From: Nematostella vectensis | Lineage: Eukaryota; Cnidaria; Anthozoa; Actiniaria; Edwardsiidae | Assembly: GCF_932526225.1 (NCBI RefSeq) | Contig: NC_064044.1 | Coordinates: 3,376,092 to 3,436,091, forward strand | Direction: 5' to 3' | Length of the DNA stretch: 60,000 bases | Shown: positions 33,801-48,800 of the stretch, piece by piece | Layout: the number at the start of each line of letters is the position of its first letter | How positions within the stretch are numbered: the first letter of the stretch is position 1 | Program-made: the position numbers and the translations under genes | The notes under the pieces: generated by a model | Seen by the model: only the letters and a program-made list of their open reading frames with translations | Database searches by the model: none | Told to the model about the DNA's origin: nothing

Positions 33801-36800
33801 AGAAAAGGCAAAATGTCATATGGACATGAGCCACACCAGTCACAAGAGCAAGGTAGCAAGAGATTTAAGACAAAATGTCATATGGACATGAGCCACACCA
33901 GTCACAAGAGCAAGGTAGCAAGAGATTTAAGACAAAATGTCATATGGACATGAGCCACACCAGTCACAAGAGCAAGGTAGCTAGAGATTAAAGACAAAAT
34001 GTCATATGGACATGAGCCACACCAGTCACAAGAGCAAGGTAGCTGGAGATTAAAGACAAAATGTCATATGGACATGAGCCACACCAGTCACAAGAGCAAG
34101 GTAGCAAGAGATTTAAGACAAAATGTCATATGGACATGAGCCACACCCGAAATGAAGACATTGGCAGTTCTAATGTGCAATAAAAAATAGTCAAAATCCA
34201 TAGATGCAGCCAAGTAAATATGAACTTCACTCAGGGGCATATTGTAGGACATACAGAGGACATTACATGCATGTAAGTATGAACTACATGAAGGTCTAGG
34301 CAAAATGTACATAGGACACAGTGTACTTGTGTAACAACTAGAGTGACAGTAAGGGATTAAGAGCAAGGCTTTGCGTGACAACTAGAGTGACAGTGAGGGA
34401 TTAAGAGCAAGATTTGCGTGACAACTAGAGTGACAGTGAGGGATTAAGAGCAAGGCTTTGCGTGACAACTAGAGTGACAGTGAGGGATTAAGAGCAAGGC
34501 TTTGCGTGACAACTAGAGTGACAGTGAGGGATTAAGAGCAAGGCTTTGCGTGACAACTAGAGTGACAGTGAGGGATTAAGAGCAAGGCTTTGCGTGACAA
34601 CTAGAGTGACAGTGAGGGATTAAGAGCAAGGCTTTGCGTGACAACTAGAGTGACAGTGAGGGATTAAGAGCAAGGCTTTGCGTGACAACTAGAGTGACAG
34701 TGAGGGATTAAGAGCAAGGCTTTGCGTGACAACTAGAGTGACAGTGAGGGATTAAGAGCAAGGCTTTGCGTGACAACTAGAGTGACAGTGAGCGATTAAG
34801 AGCAAGGCTTTGCGTGACAACTAGAGTGACAGTGAGCGATTAAGAGCAAGGCTTTGCGTGAAAAATAGACAGTGAGGGATTAAGAGCAAGACATTGTGTG
34901 ACAACTAGAGTGACAGTGAGCGATTAAATAGGTAGTAACTCACCCACAATGTCTACCCATCACCTCAAGGACAAATGTTCTCTGGTGGCTGAAAACATAA
35001 ATATTAAAAAGATTGGTATTATATTATTTTATAGTACAGTAACAATAAAGATAGGCAGGCAGAATTAACATAAACTGTCAAAAACATTTGGTCAGGCAGA
35101 GTTACTGTTTTTCAATTTCTAAACTTCTCGCAGAGGTTTCTGTGACAAACACTCCTCCCCCTTAATTTCACACATGCATGAAGATGATTTGAAACAATTG
35201 ATAAAAACATAAATAAACAAATTTTGGTAACAAACACCCTCTTTACACAACATGGTTGAGCCAACAGCATAATGCCCAAAGAACATGACTAAGACAGTAT
35301 ATTACTAGCTTTTGCAGAGGACGGAAGACCTGAGATTAAAAGAAAACCCATGTAGCAAAACCAATAGCATATTCAACTCATGTCAGAACCAGATATCAAA
35401 CCAGGAAACTAGGGGTGAGAGGCACTTAAAGAGCACGGCTTTGCCAGCTGCTACACCCGAGCTTCTCTGTATTACAAACCTCATTGCAGTTGTAGTGATG
35501 GCATCAACGGCCTCAAAAATCCTATGGAGTGCAGTATCAGTGCCGATGGTCATGTCTGTCCCACAAAAGTCATTATCAATAGAGCCAACCTGAGACAGGA
35601 ATATCAATCATTATAACAATAGCGTACAAACTGACTGCGAAGAGTTTGTTATTAAGAGTGCATATCAGGCGAGTTCCCAGAATTGGCTGAGGGGGGTGCG
35701 CAGTCATAGGTATCACCTGGAAAAAGAATAGTATTTGATGATTCCTTAACAAGAAATGACCCACTTTGTGGTGGCCAATGGGGGGTGAGCGTGCAGCCTG
35801 CGCACCCCCCTGAGTAAGCCCCTGAATATACATGTCAGATGTCATTACAACAATGATTGATTGATTGCTGATTGATCTATTAATTGAACTATGGACCTGG
35901 ACTTTTTTGCTTACCATGCCAACAATGTTCAGAGAATTGTTCTTAGCTGCCATTTCTGGTGTAATTGAACCTGCAAAGAAGTTAAAAAAATAGTTTCTTC
36001 TCCAAAACACAAACAGTATAGAATGGCATCTTTTCAATTATATTCAGTATGTTTTATCTTAAGGGAGGTTTAAAAAAAGGGTCTAATGACAATGAATTTT
36101 TGCTTAATAGCCAAATTCCTCAGCAAATCCAAAACACTTTTCGTTTGGGAATATATCTGTCTAAACCAATCGATGGCTTTCACAGGGGGGTAGCCAGGGG
36201 GGTGGCCCAGGGGGGTAGCCAGGGGGGTGGCCCAGGGGGGTGGCCAGGGGGTGGCCCAGGGGGGTAGCCAGGGGGGTGGCCCAGGGGGGTAGCCAGGGGG
36301 GTGGCCCAGGGGGCCCGGGCCCCCCCTTCTAGCAGCCAAAAATACAGTTAATGTATGAGACATTATCTAAAATACAGGAGAAAATGCCTTGAAAGGGCCT
36401 TTTGGGCCTCCTCCTGTTAAAAATCCTGGCTACGCCACTGTTTCATGTTTTCACTGTCATGTTATAAACCATTTGACTGCATATCTGATTGGTTAATGTG
36501 TTCAGAAACAATTTCCAAAGCAAGGGTGTTGGGACATATCTTGTTACTAAGCGATTTGGTTGTAAAGCATGTGAGGGATCATCCTTGGAACTTCACACTT
36601 TTAGGCGGCAAACAAACACTGATAATGGTGAGATAAATGCAATAAAACAGCAAATATTGTAAAAGAAAAATAGGGACATGATTTTTTGCCTAGGACACTT
36701 ACTTAGTGTTCTGAGGTGCTGATTTGATAAAAAAAAAGATTTTTTTCAAAAAGTGTGAGAAATGTCAATATTTTGATAACAAACTTCTATCACAAAGTGT

Positions 36801-39800
36801 GATAATTGTAGAAAACCAATTCCAAATGGTGCAACAGCTTCCCCAAATCCGCCAATGGAAGTTGATGTTTTCTCACACTTGGTAGTTTGCTAGGATTACA
36901 AAATGGCAGCTACAGAGACTCTTTGACAGGAGTTACCACTCCAATAAGAACATAATGCCAACCTTTAGACACAAGCTCCTCAAGAAGTCCTGTCCACTCT
37001 TGTTTGAAGTAGTTTGCACCAGTCAAAGAGCCGTCCCCTCCAATAACAACCTGAAAATAGAAGAGAAGTAAAAAAAAAAGGAAAAGATAAAAGGAGGAGT
37101 AGTTATTGATCTGTTGGAGAGAAAAGGAAAAAGTAAGCCAGGAATGCAAGCATGGAGAGAGGTTTGTTTACCTATTTAGCAATCCATTCCCTCTTAGACT
37201 GATGTACTGTACATTTTTTGTCCTAGTTTGCAGTGGTGGACCTCACAATTGAATAGGAACCCAGCCCCTCACTTTGCCACCCAGCCCTCAAATATTCTTA
37301 CCAAATTGGTGATTTCCCGCTGAACCATGTTGTGGGCTGCCTTCAGCCTGCCCTCTCTCTCTCTAAAGTCCTGGCACCTTGCACTTCCAATGACCGTGCC
37401 ACCCTGACATGCCATAATGATATATTTGTCCTTCAGTGAAACCTTACTTTTACACACTTTCTACAACTGCAAACATTTCAACATAAAATATTCCTCATGC
37501 TGAGGCGCATACCCAGAATTTGCAGAGGGGAACGGGGGTGCGCAGTCATAGGTATCATTTTGGAACAAGGATAGTATTTGACGATCCTTTAATAGAAAAT
37601 GGTCCCCGCTCTCAAGTGTCCCTTATAGTTGGGTTGACAAAGCACAGTTCACCTGTTGTATAATGCCTGACACATCTTCCCATGTGACCTCCTTGATGTT
37701 GTCTCCGCCGTCCACAAGCCCTTGATAACCCTACATAATAAAACACATTCATCAAGAGGTTGATATTCCCACAGAATACAACAAATTCAAAAAGACCTTG
37801 ATAACCCTACAGAATACAACACATCAACAAAACCTTGATAACCCTACAGAATACAACACATTCAACAAGACCTTGATAACCCTACAGAATACAACACATT
37901 CAACAAGACCTTGATAACCCTACAGAATACAACACATTCAACAAGACCTTGATAACCCTACAGAATACGACACATTCAACAAGACCTTGATAACCCTACA
38001 GAATACAACACATCAACAAGACCTTGATAACCCTACAGAATACAACACATTCAACAAGACCTTGATAACCCTACAGAATACAACACCAAGACCTTGATAA
38101 CCCTACAGAATACAACACATTCAACAAGACCTTGATTACCCTACAGAATACAACACATTCAACAAGACCTTGATAACCCTACAGAATACAACACATTCAA
38201 CAAGACCTTGATAACCCTACAGAATACAACACATTCAACAAGAGGTTGATAACCCTACAGAATACAACACATTCAACAAAACCTTGATAACCCTACAGAA
38301 TACAACACATTCAACAAGACCTTGATAACCCTACAGAATACAACACATTCAACAAGACCTTGATAACCCTACAGAATACAACACCAAGACCTTGATAACC
38401 CTACAGAATACAACACATTCAACAAGACCTTGATTACCCTACAGAATACAACACATTCAACAAGACCTTGATAACCCTACAGAATACAACACATTCAACA
38501 AGACCTTGATAACCCTACAGAATACAACACATTCAACAAGAGGTTGATAACCCTACAGAATACAACACATTCAACAAAACCTTGATAACCCTACAGAATA
38601 CAACACATTCAACAAGACCTTGATAACCCTACAGAATACAACACATTCAACAAGACCTTGATAACCCTACAGAATACAACACATTCAACAAGACCTTGAT
38701 AACCCTACAGAATACAACACATTCAACAAGAGGTTGATAACCCTACAGAATACAACACATTCAACAAAACCTTGATAACCCTACAGAATACAACACATTC
38801 AACAAGACCTTGATAACCCTACAGAATACAACACATCAACAAGACCTTGATAACCCTACAGAATACAACACATCAACAAGACCTTGATAACCCTACAGAA
38901 TACAACACATTCAACAAGACCTTGATAACCCTACAGAATACAACACATTCAACAAGACCTTGATAACCCTACAGAATACAACACATCAACAAGACCTTGA
39001 TAACCCTACAGAATACAACACATTCAACAAGACCTTGATAACCCTACAGAATACAACACCAAGACCTTGATAACCCTACAGAATACAACACATTCAACAA
39101 GACCTTGATAACCCTACAGAATACAACACATTCAACAAGACCTTGATAACCCTACAGAATACAACACATTCAACAAGACCTTGATAACCCTACAGAATAC
39201 AACACATTCAACAAGACCTTGATAACCCTACAGAATACAACACATTCAACAAGACCTTGATAACCCTACAGAATACAACACATTCAACAAGACCTTGATA
39301 ACCCTACAGAATACAACACATTCAACAAGACCTTGATAACCCTACAGAATACAACACCAAAACCTTGATAACCCTACAGAATACAACACATTCAACAAGA
39401 CCTTGATAACCCTACAGAATACAACACATCAACAAGACCTTGATAACCCTACAGAATACAACACATTCAACAAGACCTTGATAACCCTACAGAATACAAC
39501 ACATCAACAAGACCTTGATAACCCTACAGAATACAACACATTCAACAAGACCTTGATAACCCTACAGAATACAACACATTCAACAAGACCTTGATAACCC
39601 TACAGAATACAACACCAAGACCTTGATAACCCTACAGAATACAACACATCAACAAGACCTTGATAACCCTACAGAATACAACACATTCAACAAGACCTTG
39701 ATAACCCTACAGAATACAACACATTCAACAAGACCTTGATAACCCTACAGAATACAACACCAAGACCTTGATTACCCTACAGAATACAACACATCAACAA

Positions 39801-42800
39801 GACCTTGATAACCCTACAGAATACAACACATTCAACAAGACCTTGATAACCCTACAGAATACAACACCAAGACCTTGATAACCCTACAGAATACAACACA
39901 TTCAACAAGACCTTGATAACCCTACAGAATACAACACATTCAACAAGACCTTGATTACCCTACAGAATACGACACATTCAACAAGACCTTGATTACCCTA
40001 CAGAATACAACACATTCAACAAGACCTTGATAACCCTACAGAATACAACACATTCAACAAGACCTTGATAACCCTACAGAATACAACACATCAACAAGAC
40101 CTTGATAACCCTACAGAATACAACACATTCAACAAGACCTTGATAACCCTACAGAATACAACACATTCAACAAGACCTTGATAACCCTACAGAATACAAC
40201 ACATCAACAAGACCTTGATAACCCTACAGAATACAACACATTCAACAAGACCTTGATAACCCTACAGAATACAACACATTCAACAAGACCTTGATAACCC
40301 TACAGAATACAACACATTCAACAAGACCTTGATAACCCTACAGAATACAACACCAAAACCTTGATAACCCTACAGAATACAACACATTCAACAAGACCTT
40401 CATAACCCTACAGAATACAACACATTCAACAAGACCTTGATAACCCTACAGAATACAACACATTCAACAAGACCTTGATAACCCTACAGAATACAACACA
40501 TCAACAAGACCTTCATAACCCTACAGAATACAACACATTCAACAAGACCTTGATAACCCTACAGAATACAACACATTCAACAAGACCTTGATAACCCTAC
40601 AGAATACAACACATCAACAAGACCTTGATAACCCTACAGAATACAACACATTCAACAAGACCTTGATAACCCTACAGAATACAACACATCAACAAGACCT
40701 TGATAACCCTACAGAATACAACACATTCAACAAGACCTTGATAACCCTACAGAATACAACACATTCAACAAGACCTTGATAACCCTACAGAATACAACAC
40801 ATTCAACAAGACCTTGATAACCCTACAGAATACAACACCAAAACCTTGATAACCCTACAGAATACAACACATTCAACAAGACCTTCATAACCCTACAGAA
40901 TACAACACATTCAACAAGACCTTGATAACCCTACAGAATACAACACATTCAACAAGACCTTGATAACCCTACAGAATACAACACATCAACAAGACCTTGA
41001 TAACCCTACAGAATACAACACATTCATTCAACAAGACCTTGATAACCCTACAGAATACAACACATTCAACAAGACCTTGATAACTCTACAGAATACAACA
41101 CATTCAACAAGACCTTGATAACCCTACAGAATACAACACATTCAACAAGACCTTGATAACCCTACAGAATACAACACATTCAACAAGACCTTAATAACCC
41201 TACAGAATACAACACATTTAACAAGACCTTGATAACCCTACAGAATACAACACATAAAAAACAAGACCTTGATAACCCTACAGAATACAACACATTCAAC
41301 AAGACCTTGAAATTCCTAGTGCTAAGAATGAGCATTCATAAAAATCTAATTTTTAATGTCTGACAAATAAATGTACAAGTTTGCGGGGAGGGGCAGGGTG
41401 AGGATATTTTGTAAACTAATAACTATTAATTGCCATTAGTAAAATACAGATACACATTATCATTATTATCACTATCATTACATCATTGACATAGACATGT
41501 TTTATTTGGAAAACATGTGCATTATTATTGTACATTGTTTTGTATTGCAAATAATATAACAGTAAATTATTTCTATTTAAAGCGATAGAGTATGCTTATA
41601 AACAGGAAACTCACCTCCCAAATAGTATAGACCTTCGCTCCGGTGTACATTGCCATGCGCACCACTGCTCTTATGGCCGCATTCATACCTTAACAAAAAA
41701 ATTTACATGATTAATAATGATAATAATGAACATGGTTTGATTATTCTATAGACTCAATGTTCATATGACTATGCTGCAATCATATCCTGCACAGAAATAA
41801 AAGAAATCTCTGGACCCAGAGGACGAAGAGCCACCATGTGGATGAGCCGCAATTTCCATACCATGAGGTACCACAGTCATTATTCATTTAATTTCCCTCT
41901 CAGCACATAAATTTGGAAAGAATTCAGACTAGCGCAAATAAAAAAATAACAAATGAGAAAAGGCTAGTTTCTTAGGAAAGTTACTAGACTGAGTGTCACC
42001 ATCATTATTACTTCTATTTCTCTCTCAGCGCATAAATTTGGAAAGAAATCAGACAAGTGAATAAAAAAATGAGAAAAGGCTATTTTCTTAGGAAAATTAC
42101 AATAAAAGAATTCCCTACATTAAAAAAAATTGAATGAAGATGTCAAACCCTGGGAGGTGCACCTTTCTAGAACTATAGCAGGAGGCTAAAAAGTGATAAC
42201 TGCCATCTACGATCTCTTGTGTGTTTTATATATGAACAACCATGCAGACATTTTTAAAAATAACAATTTATATGTTCTCTTCTTTGCAAAAAAATGAAGT
42301 ATACGGGGGAAGGCAAAAACGGCATTACCCAAGATGGTGACTTGTGCAAGTATATGGGGGAAGGCATGCACGGCATTACCCAAGATGGTGACTTGTGCAA
42401 GTATACGGGGGAAGGCATGCACGGCAGTACCCAAGATGGTGACTTGTGCAAGTATACGGGGGAAGGCATGCACGGCATTACCCAAGATGGTGACTTGTGC
42501 AAGTATATGGGGGAAGGCATGCACGGCATTACCCAAGATGGTGACTTGTGCAAGTATATGGGGGAAGGCATGCACGGCATTACCCAAGATGGTGACTTGT
42601 GCAAGTATATGGGAGAAGGCATGCAAGGCATTACCCAAGATGGTGACTTGTGCAAGTATACGGGGGAAGGCATGCACGGCATTACCCAAGATAGTGACTT
42701 GTGCAAGTATACGGGGGAAGGCATGCACGGCATTACCCAAGATGGTGACTTGTGCAAGTATACGGGGGAAGGCATGCACGGCATTACCCAAGATGGTGAC

Positions 42801-45800
42801 TTGTGCAAGTATACGGGGGAAGGCATGCACGGCATTACCCAAGATGGTGACTTGTGCAAGTATACGGGGGAAGGCATGCACGGCATTACCCAAGATGGTG
42901 ACTTGTGCAAGTATACGGGGGAAGGCATGCACGGCATTACCCAAGATGGTGACTTCTGCAAGGCTGTTTTTTGACCTAATACAACCACAAGCAAATTTTG
43001 GAGTTTTCAAAAAATGAAAGATTTATTTGACATCAATAAGAAAATAAAAATAGAATTGAGTTTAACCCTGGGGGTGCACCTTTTTAGACATTTTTCTTAC
43101 TATAAATATGTTGTTACTCAAAGATTGTATTTTATGCTACTTGGCATGGCCCCAACGACGGCTGCAACAAATTTAATTTTAAAATATTTAAACATGTAAT
43201 TACAGCATAGCTGATCAAGTTATACTCGAACTCACTCATCGTAATTAACTATCTAAACTTTACCAAAAACTAAAGCTTTGGTGACTAACTTAATTAACTT
43301 TAACATACTATACATACTCAACTAGCAGATTGGTAGTCTTCTTCTAACAAGTCTTATTGCTGAATAGAAGCAAATGTTTCTAACAATATGAATTTCTAGC
43401 AAGTAGCTCAGTCAGGAGCAGGGCTATGAGTTTCAAGTGGGCAGAAGCTAGGGTTTTAAGAGGGAGGGGGGCAGGTGGATTTATTGTTCTTAAGTGGATT
43501 ATTGCCTTATACTCCTTCAGATTTTTATGTGAAATCTTTGAAAATAGGGAGGACCAGCTTGGCCCACCACTAAATCTGCCTGTGCCGACGCCCGTGCCAG
43601 TTTGGAATATGTGGAAATCGTTGTAATTTTCATCATGGTACTAAAAATAAATGTATGCTGTCAAATGGAGGCTATGCAATGGTATCTAACCACTGTGAGT
43701 AGATTGCCTGGTGCATACCCTCCGCTAGTGAGAATGCAGATGCTCTGCCTGTACCCATCATAATCAATCAAGGAAGGTTTGCGTCCTCCTATTGCATATC
43801 TCTTAGAGGGTGTTTTAGGGTTTTTCCCATTCTGCTATCTTTTAGGGTGTCTCACGCTAAATGGTGGCCCAATCGCTCGAAACATATTTTACAATAAACC
43901 ACACGTCCACTGATCGGTTGATACTTCCGGCTATATTGTCGGTAACATAACAATACAGGATCCTTCGACCACACCCAATGTGCTATCTCTTAGGGGTAAA
44001 AATTGTTGTTGACCACGCCCTAAGTGCTATCCCTTAGGGTTAAAATTGATTTTGCTTTCGAGCACCCCCGTCTGTTTTTTTCTGGGAGTCCCCCAGGGGT
44101 TTTTAAACTCTCTGCATGGAGGACAGGAAAGGCATGATTAAATATTGAAGACAAAGTCAGAAGTAATGTACAGATGATCAAACAATAAGAATTTTAATGC
44201 ATTGGTATCTAAGCACTGTGAATCCCCTCCACTAGTGAGAATACAGATGCTCTGCCCGTACCCATCGACATCGATCAGGGAAGGTTGCCGTCCTTCCATT
44301 GCAAGGATGTATAAAATTTTAAACTAATGATTAGAAGCAAATGTTTCTAGACTAAGCGTGGTACAAACGAATGTCTTTTATCATCATAGTACCAAGAATA
44401 TATGCATTCTGATCATTAATCATTTCTGCTGTCAAATCATAAAAATAGCCAGCTAATCACAATTATGTTGAGTTCCTTGATGACCAATATAGAAGTGTTT
44501 TACATAAATGGTGCTGAATGGGGGTCAGAGGAGAATGTTTTTTTGATCACATTCAGATAGAACTCGGAAGAATATTGCATCATTTGATACCCAATAAAAA
44601 AAACATATCCTACAAATACTTACAGTAGCTACAGATAACAACATAAAAAGTGTTAGAAAACACAGGCTATATTTTTAGGCAGGCCTTATTCTAAAATAGA
44701 TTAGATCTATTAAATAAAGTACTAGAATAGAGTGAAAAGAATAGTAAAAAAAAGCAATTTTCACCATGGTAACCAAGACTAATGTACTCACTACATTTCT
44801 GCCGTCAATTGGAGGCTTATCATGAAACAGCTTTATAGTTTGAAGATCTAGCCATTGGCATAAAAACTATCGTATAACAAAATCCGAATTTATGATAGAT
44901 GATTTATTCAAACATACCAAGACCAATATAGGTGGGGGGGGGGGGGGTATAAAACAGTGCTTAGGAGGGGTCAAAGGCTAATATCATTTTTATCACATCG
45001 AGATAGAGCTAGAATCAAATATCGTAAACATTTCATTAATTATTATCATCAACTCACACTCTAGACACTGTACCTATATAATATATATCTATAAATATCG
45101 CTATAAAAGGAGTTGGAAAGTGCAGGCATTATTGCAGGGCCTTATTTTTAACAATATTTCTCTTCTTTGCCAAAAAAATATAATCTAGCTAGTTTGTAGA
45201 TATAAAAATTAGGAGATAAGACAACAAAATGTCTAGTATGCAAGCGGTTAAAAGATATTAAACAAAAAATATTTCCAAGGTACCAAGACTAAATGTTTTC
45301 TGATCTCATTCGTAACTTAATCACTAAGACGCAAAGTGCCGGCTTAATTTCTGCTGTCATATAAAAGCACAAGTCACGAAACAGCTGCTGTTTTCAGTGC
45401 TAGCTAGCAATGCAAGCTCTACATGCAAACCATGTAGACAATAAGACAAGCTATGCAGTGGTATCTAAGGGTTTTGAGTAAATACCTTGTGAATCCCCTC
45501 CACTAGTGAGAATACAGATGCTCTGCCCGTACCCATCAACATCAATCAGGGAAAGTTGATGTCCTTCCATTGCAAGAATGTATAAAACTCTTAACTAATG
45601 AATAGAAGCAAATGTTTCTAGCCTGAGAGTGGTAAAAAGTGAATCATACCACCATGGTATATATGCATTCTGATCATTAATCATTTCTGCTGTCAAATCA
45701 TTAAAATAGCCAGCTATCGTAATATGTTGAGTTCCTTGATGACCAATATAGAAGTGTTTTATATAAATGGTGCTGAATGGGGGTCAGAGGAGAATGTTTT

Positions 45801-48800
45801 TTTGATCACATTCAGATAGAACTAGGAAGAATATTGCATCATTTGATACCCAATAAAGAAAACGTATCCTACAAATACTTACAGTAGCTACAGATAACAA
45901 CATAAAAAGTGTTAGAAAACATAGGCTATATTTTTAGGCAGACCTTATTCTAAAATAGATTAGATCTATTAAATAAAGTACTAGAATAGAGTGAAAAGAA
46001 TAGTAAAAAAAGCAATTTTCACCATGGTAACCAAGACTAATGTACTCACTACATTTCTGCCGTCAATTGGAGGCTTATCATGAAACAGCTTTATAGTTTG
46101 AAGATCTAGCCATTGGCATAAAAACTATCGTATAACAAAATCCGAATTTATGATAGATGATTTATTCAAACATACCAAGACCAATATAGGTGGGGGGGGG
46201 GGGGGGTATAAAACAGTGCTTAGGAGGGGTCAAAGGCTAATATCATTTTTATCACATCGAGATAGAGCTAGAATCAAATATTGTAAACATTTCATTAATT
46301 ATTATCATCAACTCACACTCTAGACACTGTACCTATATAATATATATCTATAAATATCGCTATAAAAGGAGTTGGAAAGTGCAGGCGTTATTGCAGGGCC
46401 TTATTTTTAACAATATTTTTCTTCTTTGCCAAAAAAATATAATCTAGCTAGTTTGTAGATATAAAAATTAGGAGATAAGACAACAAAATGTCTAGTATGG
46501 AAGCGGTTAAAAGATATTAAACAAAAAAAAATTTTCAAGGTACCAAGACTAAATGTATTCTGATCTCATTCATAACTTAATCACTAAGACGCAAAGTGCC
46601 GGCTTAATTTCTGCTGTCATATAAAAGCACAAGTCACGAAACAGCTGCTGTTTTCAGTGCCTGCTAGCAATGCAAGCTCTACATGCAAACCATGTAGACA
46701 ATAAGACAAGCTATGCAGTGGTATCTAAGGGTTTTGAGTAAATACCTTGTGAATCCCCTCCACTAGTGAGAATACAGATGCTCTGCCCGTACCCATCAAC
46801 ATCAATCAGGGAAAGTTGATGTCCTTCCATTGCAAGAATGTATAAAACTCTTAACTAATGAATAGAAGCAAATGTTTCTAGCCTGAGAGTGGTAAAAAGT
46901 GAATCATACCACCATGGTATATATGCATTCTGATCATTAATCATTTCTGCTGTCAAATCATTAAAATAGCCAGCTATCGTAATATGTTGAGTTCCTTGAT
47001 GACCAATATAGAAGTGTTTTATATAAATGGTGCTGAATGGGGGTCAGAGGAGAATGTTTTTTTGATCACATTCAGATAGAACTAGGAAGAATATTGCATC
47101 ATTTGATACCCAATAAAGAAAACGTATCCTACAAATACTTACAGTAGCTACAGATAACAACATAAAAAGTGTTAGAAAACATAGGCTATATTTTTAGGCA
47201 GACCTTATTCTAACATAGATTAGATCTATTAAATAAAGTACTAGAATAGAGTGAAAAGAATAGTAAAAAAAGCAATTTTCACCATGGTAACCAAGACTAA
47301 TGTACTCACTACATTTCTGCCGTCAATTGGAGGCTTATCATGAAACAGCTTTATAGTTTGAAGATCTAGCCATTGGCATAAAAACTATCGTATAACAAAA
47401 TCCGAATTTATGATAGATGATTTATTCAAACATACCAAGACCAATATAGGTGGGGGGGGGGGGGGTATAAAACAGTGCTTAGGAGGGGTCAAAGGCTAAT
47501 ATCATTTTTATCACATCGAGATAGAGCTAGAATCAAATATTGTAAACATTTCATTAATTATTATCATCAACTCACACTCTAGACACTGTACCTATATAAT
47601 ATATATCTATAAATATCGCTATAAAAGGAGTTGGAAAGTGCAGGCGTTATTGCAGGGCCTTATTTTTAACAATATTTCTCTTCTTTGCCAAAAAAATATA
47701 ATCTAGCTAGTTTGTAGATATAAAAATTAGGAGATAAGACAACAAAATGTCTAGTATGGAAGCGGTTAAAAGATATTAAACAAAAAAAAATTTTCAAGGT
47801 ACCAAGACTAAATGTATTCTGATCTCATTCATAACTTAATCACTAAGACGCAAAGTGCCGGCTTAATTTCTGCTGTCATATAAAAGCACAAGTCACGAAA
47901 CAGCTGCTGTTTTCAGCGCCTGCTAGCAATGCAAGCTCTACATGCAAACCATGTAGACAATAAGACAAGCTATGCAGTGGTATCTAAGGGTTTTGAGTAA
48001 ATACCTTGTGAATCCCCTCCACTAGTGAGAATACAGATGCTCTGCCCGTACCCATCAACATCAATCAGGGAAAGTTGATGTCCTTCCATTGCAAGAATGT
48101 ATAAAACTCTTAACTAATGAATAGAAGCAAATGTTTCTAGCCTGAGAGTGGTAAAAAGTGAATCATACCACCATGGTATATATGCATTCTGATCATTAAT
48201 CATTTCTGCTGTCAAATCATTAAAATAGCCAGCTATCGTAATATGTTGAGTTCCTTGATGACCAATATAGAAGTGTTTTATATAAATGGTGCTGAATGGG
48301 GGTCAGAGGAGAATGTTTTTTTGATCACATTCAGATAGAACTAGGAAGAATATTGCATCATTTGATACCCAATAAAGAAAACATATCCTACAAATACTTA
48401 CAGTAGCTACAGATAACAACATAAAAAGTGTTAGAAAACATAGGCTATATTTTTAGGCAGACCTTATTCTAAAATAGATTAGATCTATTAAATAAAGTAC
48501 TAGAATAGAGTGAAAAGAATAGTAAAAAAAGCAATTTTCACCATGGTAACCAAGACTAATGTACTCACTACATTTCTGCCGTCAATTGGAGGCTTATCAT
48601 GAAACAGCTTTATAGTTTGAAGATCTAGCCGTTGGCATAAAAACTATCGTATAACAAAATCCGAATTTATGATAGATGATTTATTCAAACATACCAAGAC
48701 CAATATAGGTGGGGGGGGGGGGGGGTATAAAACAGTGCTTAGGAGGGGTCAAAGGCTAATATCATTTTTATCACATCGAGATAGAGCTAGAATCAAATAT

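Noticed and set aside
37720-41310. CRISPR-like array
   Set aside because: Direct tandem repeats with no unique spacers, in an animal gene intron.
42207-43017. Open frames of 226-267 codons on both strands with 17-residue repeats
   Set aside because: Produced by the 51-bp minisatellite in PFK intron 1; no homology and no codon preference.
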